Shown here piece after piece: positions 13,359 to 21,728 of a DNA stretch of 41,103 bases. The stretch's first letter is position 1, and each line of letters starts with the position of its first letter. Position numbers and translations under genes: made by a program. Origin of the DNA: Candidatus Muproteobacteria bacterium RBG_16_65_34. Its GTDB lineage: Bacteria > Pseudomonadota > Gammaproteobacteria > Acidiferrobacterales > Sulfurifustaceae. Location of the stretch: contig MFSU01000039.1 in assembly GCA_001785115.1 (NCBI GenBank), positions 1 through 41,103 of the forward strand. Reading direction: 5' to 3'. A model generated the notes under the pieces. The model was not told the origin of the DNA. It saw only the letters and a list, made by a program, of their open reading frames with translations, and made no database searches.

Positions 13359-15383
13359 ATGAGACGAACGCATCGCTGTGCTTTTCCGCCGTTTTCGGAC
13401 CGTAACCGCCGGGTTGCCTGCCGGCGGGCTTTAGCCGCGTCGCTCCTGATTGTGGCGACGGCCGCGCAGGCCGCGCCGGCCGATCTCACCGAGCTCTCGC
13501 TCGAGCAACTGCTCGGTCTCGAAGTGGTGAGCGCCTCGCGGTTTCCCCAGAAGCGCAGCGAAGCGCCGTCGGCCGTGACCGTGATTACGGCCGCCGACAT
13601 CAAGACCTACGGCCACCGCACGCTCGCCGACATCCTGCGCAGCGTGCGCGGGCTGCACGTGACCAACGACCGCAACTACAGCTACCTCGGCGCGCGCGGT
13701 TTCGGGCGCACCGGCGATTACAACGGGCGCATCCTGCTGCTCGTGGACGGTTACCGCATCAACGAAAACGTTTACTACTCGGCGTTCATCGGTCAGGAGT
13801 TCCTCGTGGACGTGGATATGATCGAGCGCGTCGAGTTCGTCCCCGGTCCCGGTTCGGCGCTCTATGGCAACAACGCCTTCTTCGGCGTGCTGAACGTAAT
13901 CACCAAACGCGGCCGGGATGTCAACGGCATCGAGCTGTCGGCGGAGGCGGGCGCTTTCGGTGCGTCCAAGGGGCGGTTGACGTACGGCCAGAGCGCCGAG
14001 GACGGCGCGGACCTGCTGCTGTCGGCGAGCGGTTACGACCGCCGCGGCGACAACCTCTACTTCCCGGAGTTCGACAGCCCCGCAACGAACAACGGCGTGG
14101 CCCAGGGACTCGATGACGAGCGTCACGGCAGCCTGTTCGCCAAGCTCGCGAACAACGGCTTCACGCTCCATGCGGCGCAGGTGCGGCGCACCAAGGGCGT
14201 GCCGACGGCGTCGTATTGGCAGGTGTTCAACGATCCGCGCAGCCGTACCTACGATGCCGAGTCGCTGGTGGGTCTGGCGTATGAAGCCGCCTACGCGCCG
14301 AAGGTGGATGTCGCCGCGCGGCTCTATTACAACCAGTACGACTACTGGGGCGACTACGTCTACGACAACGGAGCGGGCGGCACCTACGTGAACCGCGACG
14401 AGGGAAACGGCGCCTGGTGGGGCGGCGAGTTGAAGCTCGTGCACCGCGCGTTCGAGGCGCACAAGCTCGTGGCCGGCGTCGAGTACCAGCGCGACAACCG
14501 CCAGGACCTCTATAACGCCGATCTCGACCCGACCGTCGTCAATCTCGACGAGCGCCACAGCGGCACGCGCGAGAGCGTGTATGCGCAGGACGAGTACACG
14601 CTGCGCGCGGACCTGCTGCTCAGCGCCGGGCTGCGGCACGAGCGGGCCACGATCGGCGGCGACACGACGAACCCGCGCGTGGCGCTCATCTACAAGGCGA
14701 CCGAGGAGTCCACCTTCAAGGCGATCTACGGCACGGCGTTCCGGGCGCCGAACGTCTATGAGCTCTACTACGCCGCGCTCGCCACGGGGATGAAGGCGAA
14801 CCCGGATCTCAAGCCGGAGGAGATCGCCACCCGCGAGCTCGTGTGGGAGCGCCAGTTCGGTCCCAAGACGCGGCTCACCGTGGCCGCGTTCGACAACCAC
14901 ATCAGCAACCTCATCGCCGCGGTCACCGATCCGGCCGACAGCATGCTGGTGTTCGAGAACGTCGCCAGCGCGCATGCCCGCGGGCTCGAGGTCGAGGGCG
15001 AGCGTATCCACGACTCCGGGCTGCGCTGGCGCGCGAGCTACTCGCTGCAGCGCGCCGAGGACCTGGCGACCGGCGAGCGGCTGGTCAACTCGCCGCGCCA
15101 GCTCGCCAAGCTCAACCTCTCGGCGCCGGTGGCGGGTGTGCGCGCCGGCCTCGATGTGCAGTACACCGACAACCGCCGCACGCTCGCGGGCGAGACCGGC
15201 GGATATACGGTGACGAATCTTACGGTTGTGACCGAATCGCTTGCGAAGGGGATCGAGGCCTCGGCGAGCGTCTACAACCTGTTCGACAAGGCCTATGTCT
15301 ATCCGGCGGGGGAGGAGCATTCGATGGACGTGCTGCGGGAGGACGGGCGCAGTTGGCGCCTGAAGCTCAATTATCGTTTCTGA
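13359..15383 (+). CDS. TonB-dependent outer-membrane receptor 1
   Basis: This is a 674-residue TonB-dependent transducer or receptor. The signal peptide is about residues 1-38 (basic, then ALAASLLIVATAAQA). It is followed by LTELSLEQLLGLEVVSASR and a plug domain starting SEAPSAVTVITAADIKTYGHRTLADIL, with the DGYRINENV and VPGPGSALYGNNAFFGVLNVIT plug signatures. The 22-strand barrel contains FRAPNVYELYY and NPDLKPEEIATRELVWE, and it ends with the terminal aromatic NYRF. This is the Cir/FyuA/BtuB-like class, and the ligand is not deducible. ATG 13359 has GAGGG at 6-nt spacing. Longer frames from 13164 are not protein-like. A YfiR-like gene follows after 7 nt and a GGDEF-EAL gene after that, so the receptor probably feeds a c-di-GMP circuit. 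It is a paralogue of 23394-25355. Confidence 0.93.
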   Translation: MRRTHRCAFPPFSDRNRRVACRRALAASLLIVATAAQAAPADLTELSLEQLLGLEVVSASRFPQKRSEAPSAVTVITAADIKTYGHRTLADILRSVRGLHVTNDRNYSYLGARGFGRTGDYNGRILLLVDGYRINENVYYSAFIGQEFLVDVDMIERVEFVPGPGSALYGNNAFFGVLNVITKRGRDVNGIELSAEAGAFGASKGRLTYGQSAEDGADLLLSASGYDRRGDNLYFPEFDSPATNNGVAQGLDDERHGSLFAKLANNGFTLHAAQVRRTKGVPTASYWQVFNDPRSRTYDAESLVGLAYEAAYAPKVDVAARLYYNQYDYWGDYVYDNGAGGTYVNRDEGNGAWWGGELKLVHRAFEAHKLVAGVEYQRDNRQDLYNADLDPTVVNLDERHSGTRESVYAQDEYTLRADLLLSAGLRHERATIGGDTTNPRVALIYKATEESTFKAIYGTAFRAPNVYELYYAALATGMKANPDLKPEEIATRELVWERQFGPKTRLTVAAFDNHISNLIAAVTDPADSMLVFENVASAHARGLEVEGERIHDSGLRWRASYSLQRAEDLATGERLVNSPRQLAKLNLSAPVAGVRAGLDVQYTDNRRTLAGETGGYTVTNLTVVTESLAKGIEASASVYNLFDKAYVYPAGEEHSMDVLREDGRSWRLKLNYRF

Positions 15384-15390
15384 GGAAGGC

Positions 15391-15915
15391 ATGCGCCTCA
15401 ACGCACGGATCGCCACCGGACTGCTCGGGCTTGCGCTCGCCGCGCCGGCCGCGGCGGCGTACGCCGAGCGCGTCCCCGAGTACGAGCTCAAGGCGGCGCT
15501 GCTCTACAACCTGACGCACTTCGTCGAGTGGCCGGAAGGCCGCAACCGGTCCTTCAACGTCTGCGTCGTGGGCGAGGATCCGTTCGGCGCGGTCGCCGGC
15601 GCGCTGGCGACGAAGACTGTCAACGGCAAGCCGATCGCCGTGCGCCGCGCCGCCGTCTCGCCCGAGCTCAAGAGCTGCCAGATCCTGTTCGTCGCCGCCT
15701 CGGAGGCCGACAGCCTTGGGCCGATACTCGAGGCGGTGAAGGGTCAGCCGGTGCTCACGGTGGCCGATGCCGACGGGCCCGCGCGCCGCGGCGCCGTCGT
15801 CACGCTCGCGCTCGAGGGGCCGCGGATCGCCTTCGACATCGACGCCACCACCGCGCGCACCGCCGGGCTCAGCATCAGCTCGAAGCTCTTGCGCCTGGCG
15901 CGGACCGTCTACTGA
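15391..15915 (+). CDS. YfiR-family (DUF4154) periplasmic protein
   Basis: This is a 174-residue periplasmic protein. The signal peptide is about residues 1-25 (LLGLALAAPAAAAYA). The YfiR core begins EYELKAALLYNLTHFVEWPEG, the family hallmark. It continues with FNVCVVGEDPFG, LKSCQILFV and ISSKLLRLAR. In Pseudomonas, YfiR binds the periplasmic domain of the diguanylate cyclase YfiN and inhibits it. Two cysteines (58 and 96) match the spacing of one conserved YfiR disulfide, and the second disulfide pair is absent. It lies between the TonB receptor (7 nt upstream) and a YfiN-like enzyme (8 nt downstream), so it is very likely the periplasmic regulator of that enzyme. Confidence 0.93.
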   Translation: MRLNARIATGLLGLALAAPAAAAYAERVPEYELKAALLYNLTHFVEWPEGRNRSFNVCVVGEDPFGAVAGALATKTVNGKPIAVRRAAVSPELKSCQILFVAASEADSLGPILEAVKGQPVLTVADADGPARRGAVVTLALEGPRIAFDIDATTARTAGLSISSKLLRLARTVY

Positions 15916-15923
15916 GGGCCGCG

Positions 15924-17996
15924 ATGCCGACGCTGCACGAAAAGTTCCGCGACCTGCCGATCCGCCACAAGCTCGGGGCGATCAACCTCGTCACGACGGG
16001 GCTGGCACTGTGCCTCGCGACCGCGGTCCTGATCGTGACCGAGTTCTTCTCCTACCGGCAGACGCTGCTCGAGGACGTGCGCGTGCAGGCGGCGATGATC
16101 GGCGAGAACAGCGCCGCGGCGCTCGTGTTCAACGACGCGCGCGGTGCGCAGGAGATTCTGAGCGGGCTCGCCGCCTCGCCGAGCGTCGTCCAGGCGGCGG
16201 TATTCGACGCGCGCGGGACGCTGCTCGCGGTCTACCGGCGGGCGGGCACCAAGGCGATGCCCCCGGCCCAGCCCGACCCCGACGGCGATCGCGTTACCTG
16301 GCGGCGCCTGGAGGTGTTTCACGGCGTGCGCGTGAAGGGCGAGCGCACCGGCACCGTCTATGTGCACGCCGACCTCGATAAACTCTACGCGCGCATCCTG
16401 TGGTACGCCGTGCTGGTGACCGTGGCGGTGCTGGCGGCGCTCGCGGCGGCCCTGCTGCTGCTCGGGCGGTTGCAGCACGGCATCACCGGTCCGCTCATGC
16501 GGCTGGTCGGGATCATGCGCGAGGTCTCGCAGACCAAGAACTACGCCGCGCGCGCCGCGGTCGATTCGCGCGACGAGGTCGGGGCACTCGCCTCCGGCTT
16601 CAACGCGATGTTGATCCAGATCGAGGGCCATCAGCGCGATCTGACCCAGGAGCTTCAGGAGCGCAAGCGCGCCGAGCAGCGGCTCGACTATCTGGCGCAC
16701 TACGACACGGTCACGCACCTGCCGAACCGGCACTTCTTCAACGAGAAGCTCAAGCTCGCCATCCCCCTGGCGCTGGGCACCGGGAATCACGCGGCGCTGC
16801 TGTTCATCGATCTCGACAACTTCAAGATCGTCAACGACACGCTCGGCCACCAGATCGGCGACCGGCTCCTGAAGAGCGTCGCCGAGCGCCTGGGCGCCTC
16901 GCTGCGGCGCGGCGACATGATCTGCCGCATCGGCGGCGATGAGTTCGCCGTGATCCTCGAGGGTCTGGGGTCGCGCGACGATGCGAGCATGGTGGCGCAG
17001 AAGCTGCATCACTCGCTGTCGCAGGTGTTCGTGCTCGACACGCACGAGATCTTCGTGAGCGCGAGCATCGGCATCAGCGTCTGCCCGGACGACGGCACCG
17101 AGAGCGATACGCTCCTGCGCCACGCGGACACGGCGATGTATTACGCCAAGGAGCGCGGCAAGAACAACTTCCAGTACTTCCAGGCGGAGATGACGGGCAA
17201 GGTGCTCAAGCGCCTGACGCTCGAAACCCACCTGCGCCGCGCGCTCGAACGCGAGGAGTTCACGCTGTATTACCAGCCGCAGTACGACTTGAAGACCCGG
17301 GGCATCGTCGGCGTCGAGGCGCTGCTGCGCTGGCGGCACCCGGAGCTCGGTGTGGTCAACCCGGGCGAGTTCATTCCGGTGGCGGAGGAGACCGGGCTCA
17401 TCGTGCCGATCGGCGAGTGGGTGCTGCGTACCGCGTGCCGCCAGTGGAGTACGTGGAAGGCGACGGTGGGCGCCGTGCCGGTCGCGGTCAACGTCTCGGG
17501 GCGGCAGTTCCAGGAGGACAGGCTCGTGGACCTGGTGCTCGAGATCGTGGCCGAGACCGGGATCGAGCCCTCGCAGCTCACGCTCGAGCTGACCGAGAGC
17601 ACCCTCATGGACAACTCCGAAACGATGCTGGAAGAGCTCCGGCGCTTCGAGCGCGCCGGCATCCAGCTCTCGATCGACGACTTCGGTACCGGCTACTCGT
17701 CCATGAGCTACTTGACGCGCTTCCCGGTCAACACGCTCAAGATCGACCGTAGCTTCGTGCGCGATATTCCGGGCGACGCCGACGACGTGGCCATCGCCAA
17801 GACGATCATCGCCATGGGCGAGAGCCTCAATCTCAAGATCGTCGCCGAAGGCGTGGAAAATCTGGAGCAGGTGAACTTCCTGCAGGCCTACCCGAGCGTT
17901 GCGGTGCAGGGCTACTACTTCAGCCGCCCGGTGCCGGTGGAGGCGCTCACGGCGCTGCTGCAGGAGCAGCAGGCGGGCGCGGCGCGCGCCGCGTGA
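15924..17996 (+). CDS. Membrane GGDEF-EAL protein with CHASE8 and HAMP (YfiN-like plus EAL)
   Basis: This is a 690-residue inner-membrane c-di-GMP enzyme. TM1 is about 18-42. A periplasmic CHASE8-type sensor follows (ENSAAALVFND, SPSVVQAAVFD). TM2 is about 161-181, then HAMP to about 235. The GGDEF domain has an intact GGDEF (337-341) and I-site R328-x-x-D331. The EAL domain has EALLRW (465), [35 protein letters not shown] and QGYYFSRP, so all metal and catalytic residues are present. Both synthesis and hydrolysis of c-di-GMP are therefore possible, and the cyclase side can be product-inhibited. Pseudomonas YfiN has the same front half but no EAL. It is third in a TonB receptor-YfiR-cyclase operon. 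Its stop is followed by inverted repeats. Confidence 0.95.
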   Translation: MPTLHEKFRDLPIRHKLGAINLVTTGLALCLATAVLIVTEFFSYRQTLLEDVRVQAAMIGENSAAALVFNDARGAQEILSGLAASPSVVQAAVFDARGTLLAVYRRAGTKAMPPAQPDPDGDRVTWRRLEVFHGVRVKGERTGTVYVHADLDKLYARILWYAVLVTVAVLAALAAALLLLGRLQHGITGPLMRLVGIMREVSQTKNYAARAAVDSRDEVGALASGFNAMLIQIEGHQRDLTQELQERKRAEQRLDYLAHYDTVTHLPNRHFFNEKLKLAIPLALGTGNHAALLFIDLDNFKIVNDTLGHQIGDRLLKSVAERLGASLRRGDMICRIGGDEFAVILEGLGSRDDASMVAQKLHHSLSQVFVLDTHEIFVSASIGISVCPDDGTESDTLLRHADTAMYYAKERGKNNFQYFQAEMTGKVLKRLTLETHLRRALEREEFTLYYQPQYDLKTRGIVGVEALLRWRHPELGVVNPGEFIPVAEETGLIVPIGEWVLRTACRQWSTWKATVGAVPVAVNVSGRQFQEDRLVDLVLEIVAETGIEPSQLTLELTESTLMDNSETMLEELRRFERAGIQLSIDDFGTGYSSMSYLTRFPVNTLKIDRSFVRDIPGDADDVAIAKTIIAMGESLNLKIVAEGVENLEQVNFLQAYPSVAVQGYYFSRPVPVEALTALLQEQQAGAARAA

Positions 17997-18013
17997 AAAT
18001 CATAAAGAGAATA

Positions 18014-18141
18014 GACAGGATTAACAGGATTTACAGGATTAAATCAAAAACGACTCTACTTTACTGATGGTTTTATTTTTCGCACTAATCCTGTTAATCC
18101 TGTAAATCCTGTCCGTTCGTTTTTCTCTGCGTACTCTGCGG
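18014..18141. repeat. Inverted-arm element of 9-nt units (acaggatta family) plus an 8-nt-unit arm
   Basis: Arms 18014-18041 and 18086-18113 are 28-nt inverted repeats with two mismatches, each built of about three 9-nt units, separated by 44 nt of AT-rich DNA. A lone arm of the ctctgcgt 8-nt family follows at 18125-18141. The element lies between the stops of the convergent GGDEF-EAL gene and hypF, and could end both transcripts. Confidence 0.92.
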
Positions 18142-18162
18142 TGAAAATTCATATGACCGTCC

Positions 18163-18197
18163 GTTTATTGCGGCGGCATCATGCCGCCGCAATAAAC
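18163..18197. terminator. 17-bp perfect palindrome spanning the hypF stop codon
   Basis: 18163-18179 and 18181-18197 are exact inverted repeats around a single base, and the hypF TGA occupies the centre (18179-18181). The stem codes for the last HypF residues EFIAAA. No T-run follows on either strand, so this is a structured mRNA 3' end rather than a classical terminator. Confidence 0.6.
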
Positions 18198-20440
18198 TCG
18201 ATCACCTGCCCGTAGCCGATCCCGGCGTCGTTGCACGGGATCGTCGCCCCGAGCCGCGCGTCGAACCCGGCGGCCGCGAGCAAGGCGAGCGCGCGTTCCG
18301 TCAGGATCCGGTTCTGGAAGACGCCACCGCCGAGGCCGACCGTGAACTCGCCGTGCCGCGCGCGCAGGTGGCGCGCCTGAGCGGCGAGTGCGTGCGCGAG
18401 ACTTTCATGGAAGACCGCGGCGCGCTCGGCGACGGAGCGGGCGTCGTCCATGAGCACCGGCAGCAGCGGCGCCCAGTCGGTGCACGCTATGCCCCGCCCG
18501 CCGGGCGCGAGCGGAAGCGCTACGGGTTCGGCGGCTTCACCCGCGACCGCCTCCAGCATCGTCGGTCCCTGACCTTCGAAGCTCGACTCGAGATTGACTC
18601 CGGTAAGCGCCGCCGCGGCGTCGAACAGCCGGCCGACGGCGCTCGAAGGCGGAGCGTTCAGGCGGTTCCCCCATGCCGCGCGCAGCAAGGCCGTGTCCCG
18701 GGGACACGCGCGCCATTCGATGCCGGCCTCCCAGCAAAGCGCAACCGCCGAGCGCCACGGCTCGCGGGCGGCGCGCTCGCCGCCGGGAAGATGAAACGGG
18801 CGCATGCTCGCGGCGCGCTTCCACGCGCCGGGCCTTCCGAGCAGCGCCTCGCCGCCCCACAGGGTTCCGTCCTCGCCGTAGCCCACGCCGTCCCACGCGA
18901 ACACGAGCCAGCGTCGAACCTCGGGGTGTTCGCCCGCGAGCGCCGAGGCGTGGGCGTGGTGATGGAACACCCGGGTAAGCGGCAACCCCGAGCGGATCGC
19001 CCAGCGCGTGCTCGCGTAACCCGGATGCGCATCGCACACGATTCCCTCGGCGCGCACGCCGTAGAGCCGCTGGAGGTCCGCGACCACCTGCTCGAAGACC
19101 GCGAGGCTGCGCGGCGCATCGAGATCGCCGATGTGCGGCGAGACGACGACGCGGTCGTCCCAGGCGAGCGCGACGGTATTTTTCATATGCCCGCCGACGG
19201 CGAGCACCGGCCGCCGGAGCGTGGACGGAAGGGCAAGTTCGAGCGGTGCGATACCGCGTCCCAGTCGGATCGGGCGCGGCCGGCCGGCGACGACGCGAAA
19301 CACCGGATCGTCCGCCGGCCGCTCGATCGGGCGGTTGTGGTGCAGAAAGGTCTCGGCGACGCGCACCAGGCGCGCCTCCACCTCGGTGTTATCGGTAAGT
19401 ACCGGCTCGCCGCGCACATTGGCCGAGGTCGCCACGAGCGGTGCGCCGAAAGCGTCGAGCAGCAGGTGGTGCAGCGGGCTGTAGGGCAGGAACGCGCCGA
19501 TCTCTTCGAGGCCCGGGGCGATGAGGGCGGACAGTGTCGTTTCGGCGCGCTTCGTGACGAGCACGATGGGGCGCGAGGGATCGCGCAACAACCGGGCTTC
19601 TTGCGGATCGGGCGCGGCCGACTCGCGCACGGCATCGAGCCCGTCCGGGCCGCGCCACGGAAACATCACGGCGAGCGGCTTGTGCGGGCGCGGCTTGTTG
19701 CGCCGCAGGCGCGCGAGGGCGACGTCATCGCGCGCATCGCACATCAGATGATAGCCGCCGACGCCTTTCACGGCGGCGATGCCTCCGGCCCTGAGCGCCG
19801 CGACACAGGCCGCCAGGGCCGCCCCGGTTTCCGCGACCGCCGGATCGCCCGGTGACACGAAACGCAGGCTCGGCCCGCAGGCGGGGCAGGCGATGGGCTC
19901 GGCGTGGAACCGGCGATCCGCCGGGTTTTCGTATTCTTGGCGGCAATCGGGGCAGAGCGTGAAGCCCGCCATGGTGGTGTTGGGCCGGTCATATGGCAGG
20001 CGCGCGATGAGGGTGTAGCGCGGACCGCATTGGGTGCAGTTGATAAAAGGATAACGATAGCGGCGATCCAGCGGGTCGCGCAGCTCGCGCAGACAGTCGT
20101 CGCAGGCGAAGTAATCGGGCGGCACGTGGATGTGCGGGCGCGCGGATTCCTCGCTCGGCAGGATGGCGAAGGAGGCCAGGGCCTGCGCGGCGACGGAATG
20201 ATTGGAAATGATTTCGGGCCGGGCGAGTGGCGGGGCTTCGGCGATGAGCGCGTGCGCGAATTGCGCGAGCGCCGAGGGCGGCCCCTCCGCGAAAATTTCC
20301 ACCTGCCCCGTTCGGTTTATCACCCAGCCGGCGAGCCCGAAGCGCTGCGCCAGCCGGTACACGAACGGGCGAAACCCCACGCCCTGGACGCGGCCGCCGA
20401 GCAGGAGGAGTTTCGCCTCGATGTCATGCGCAGGATCCAT
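18179..20440 (-). CDS. hypF: Carbamoyltransferase HypF, hydrogenase maturation
   Basis: This 753-residue protein is the full length for the family. HypF converts carbamoyl phosphate and ATP to carbamoyl-adenylate and transfers the carbamoyl group to the C-terminal Cys of HypE. An N-terminal acylphosphatase domain is present with GRVQGVGFRPFVYRL (Arg) and GWVINRTG (Asn). Zinc fingers follow with CDDC, CTQC, CPDC and CPAC. A YrdC-like domain has AAVKGVGGYHLMCDA and the KPLAVMF segment. The C-terminal Kae1-like domain has HHHAHASALAGEH, FAWDGVGYGEDGTLWGGE and GLGGGVFQNRIL. ATG 20440 begins the acylphosphatase domain, and the longer frame to 20614 runs into repeats. It lies alone, between two signalling modules, away from hypE and hypABCDX. 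Confidence 0.96.
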   Translation of the reverse strand: MDPAHDIEAKLLLLGGRVQGVGFRPFVYRLAQRFGLAGWVINRTGQVEIFAEGPPSALAQFAHALIAEAPPLARPEIISNHSVAAQALASFAILPSEESARPHIHVPPDYFACDDCLRELRDPLDRRYRYPFINCTQCGPRYTLIARLPYDRPNTTMAGFTLCPDCRQEYENPADRRFHAEPIACPACGPSLRFVSPGDPAVAETGAALAACVAALRAGGIAAVKGVGGYHLMCDARDDVALARLRRNKPRPHKPLAVMFPWRGPDGLDAVRESAAPDPQEARLLRDPSRPIVLVTKRAETTLSALIAPGLEEIGAFLPYSPLHHLLLDAFGAPLVATSANVRGEPVLTDNTEVEARLVRVAETFLHHNRPIERPADDPVFRVVAGRPRPIRLGRGIAPLELALPSTLRRPVLAVGGHMKNTVALAWDDRVVVSPHIGDLDAPRSLAVFEQVVADLQRLYGVRAEGIVCDAHPGYASTRWAIRSGLPLTRVFHHHAHASALAGEHPEVRRWLVFAWDGVGYGEDGTLWGGEALLGRPGAWKRAASMRPFHLPGGERAAREPWRSAVALCWEAGIEWRACPRDTALLRAAWGNRLNAPPSSAVGRLFDAAAALTGVNLESSFEGQGPTMLEAVAGEAAEPVALPLAPGGRGIACTDWAPLLPVLMDDARSVAERAAVFHESLAHALAAQARHLRARHGEFTVGLGGGVFQNRILTERALALLAAAGFDARLGATIPCNDAGIGYGQVIEFIAAA

Positions 20441-20545
20441 GGGTAGGCGCGCCTTGGGAAAACGTATCCGCAGTCTGTCACAAAACCCCCGATGCGCAAA
20501 AACATCCACGCGCGCCACGGGATTAAGCAAGCTTATTAATATTAC

Positions 20546-20614
20546 TTGACGCAAAGGCGCAAAGAAAAACGGGGAAAACAGACCGCAAAAAATACCTTTG
20601 CGTCTCTGCGTCAA
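20546..20614. repeat. Inverted-arm element of 8-nt units upstream of hypF
   Basis: Arms 20546-20564 and 20596-20614 are 19-nt inverted repeats with two mismatches (units acgcaaag and gcgcaaag). It sits between the first SPW gene stop (20656) and the hypF start (20440), both on the minus strand, so it is in a tandem intergenic gap. Confidence 0.9.
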
Positions 20615-20655
20615 AAACTAATAGATAAGATTCCTTCAAGAAAACAGCGAAGCGT

Positions 20656-21003
20656 TCAGGTCGGGGTCTTGCCGATCCGGCGCCGGAATATGACCCAGAG
20701 CGCATCCGCGCAGATCAGGATCCCCAGCACGATATGGTTCCACCGTGCGATCGCTTCGGCCTCGAAGCTCAACGCGAAGGGCGACAGGATGAGCCAGACG
20801 CCGAGCACGAGGTTGGCCCAATCCTCCCACATCCGCGGCCTGAGCAGCGCCGCGGTGGCGAATACGGCAAGGCCGATACCGAGAACGTACGAATTCAGCG
20901 CGGCTTTGCCGGCGAAATCGCCGTATTGCAGAACGAACGGGGAGAGCAGGAGCCATATGCCCGATGCTAGCATCGCCCAGTCCCGCCGGCGTTTTCGGGT
21001 CAT
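20656..21003 (-). CDS. SPW-repeat integral membrane protein (copy 1)
   Basis: This is a 115-residue membrane protein with two SPW repeats: WAMLASGIWLLLSPFVLQY and WANLVLGVWLILSPFALSF, each holding the Ser-Pro-aromatic signature. There are four predicted TM helices (LNSYVLGIGLAVFATAALL and HIVLGILICADALWVIF are the others). The function of SPW proteins is unknown. The start is fixed by a near-consensus AAGGAGGT about 5 nt upstream of ATG 21003. A close paralogue lies 193 nt upstream on the same strand. Confidence 0.88.
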   Translation of the reverse strand: MTRKRRRDWAMLASGIWLLLSPFVLQYGDFAGKAALNSYVLGIGLAVFATAALLRPRMWEDWANLVLGVWLILSPFALSFEAEAIARWNHIVLGILICADALWVIFRRRIGKTPT

Positions 21004-21143
21004 CGCGCACCTCCTTACATCGCTGAACTCAAGGCGATTGGACTTGCCGGCCGCGCGATCATTCCGCAAGCGTCTGAGCGCAATTCCTGTGAGGTTCGAA
21101 GGGGATTTGCGTTCCGTCGCGCACCAGCGCGCGGAACAGCAAA

Positions 21144-21169
21144 GCGGCGCGCCCGGACGGGCGCGCCGC
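21144..21169 (-). terminator. Hairpin terminator after SPW copy 2
   Basis: This is a perfect 11-bp GC stem (21144-21154 with 21159-21169, loop of 4), followed on the minus strand by TTTGCTGTT. It lies 28 nt past the stop of the SPW gene at 21197 and before the ribosome-binding site of copy 1. The two paralogues therefore probably have separate transcripts. Confidence 0.6.
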
Positions 21170-21196
21170 AACAAGGAACATCAAGACTGAAGTCTT

Positions 21197-21544
21197 TTAT
21201 GCGGGCTTGCCGCTTGGGGGGTATTGCAGCCAACTCATGGTCGCGTCCGCGCAGATCAAGAGACCCACGATCACGTGGTTCCAGCGCGCGATATCGTCAC
21301 CCGAGAAGCCCAACGCCATGGGCGAAAGGAACAACCAAACGCCCAGGACGAAGTTGACTCCTTCCTCCCACATCTGCGGTCTCGCAAGCGCCCCGCTGGC
21401 GAACGCCACCACGAGAATTCCCAACACGTAGGAATTGATGGCGGCGGCTCCGGCGAGATTGCTGTATTGCAGAACGAACGGGGAGATCAAGAGCCAAGCT
21501 CCCAATGTCAGCTCGACCCAGTCTTGCCATCGTCTTTCGGTCAT
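21197..21544 (-). CDS. SPW-repeat integral membrane protein (copy 2)
   Basis: This 115-residue protein has the same length and plan as the gene at 20656-21003, with repeats WVELTLGAWLLISPFVLQY and GVNFVLGVWLFLSPMALGF. The two share PFVLQY, the AAxNSYVLGI segment, RPxMWE and IARWNH...LICADA, so they are clearly tandem duplicates that have since diverged. A GGAGGT ribosome-binding site precedes ATG 21544. It could form mixed oligomers with copy 1 (inference). The GC hairpin terminator at 21144-21169 follows the stop. Confidence 0.88.
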   Translation of the reverse strand: MTERRWQDWVELTLGAWLLISPFVLQYSNLAGAAAINSYVLGILVVAFASGALARPQMWEEGVNFVLGVWLFLSPMALGFSGDDIARWNHVIVGLLICADATMSWLQYPPSGKPA

Positions 21545-21728
21545 GGCTCACCTCCGTATGTGGACTGGTACCCAACAGGTTAGACCCATCGGGCCTGCGT
21601 ATTATCCAGCCGCGACCGCATTGACGGTAGTGAAGAAACGGGGGAATAAAAAATTTCAATAGAAACCGGCGACGAGCGGTTCAATAAGAATTTCTTATGA
21701 ATTCGGTTTTCAGGGAATTGCGCTGCCG

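Noticed and set aside
13431-15491. 686-codon minus-strand open frame
   Set aside because: It is antisense to TonB receptor 1, whose motifs and signal peptide are unambiguous.
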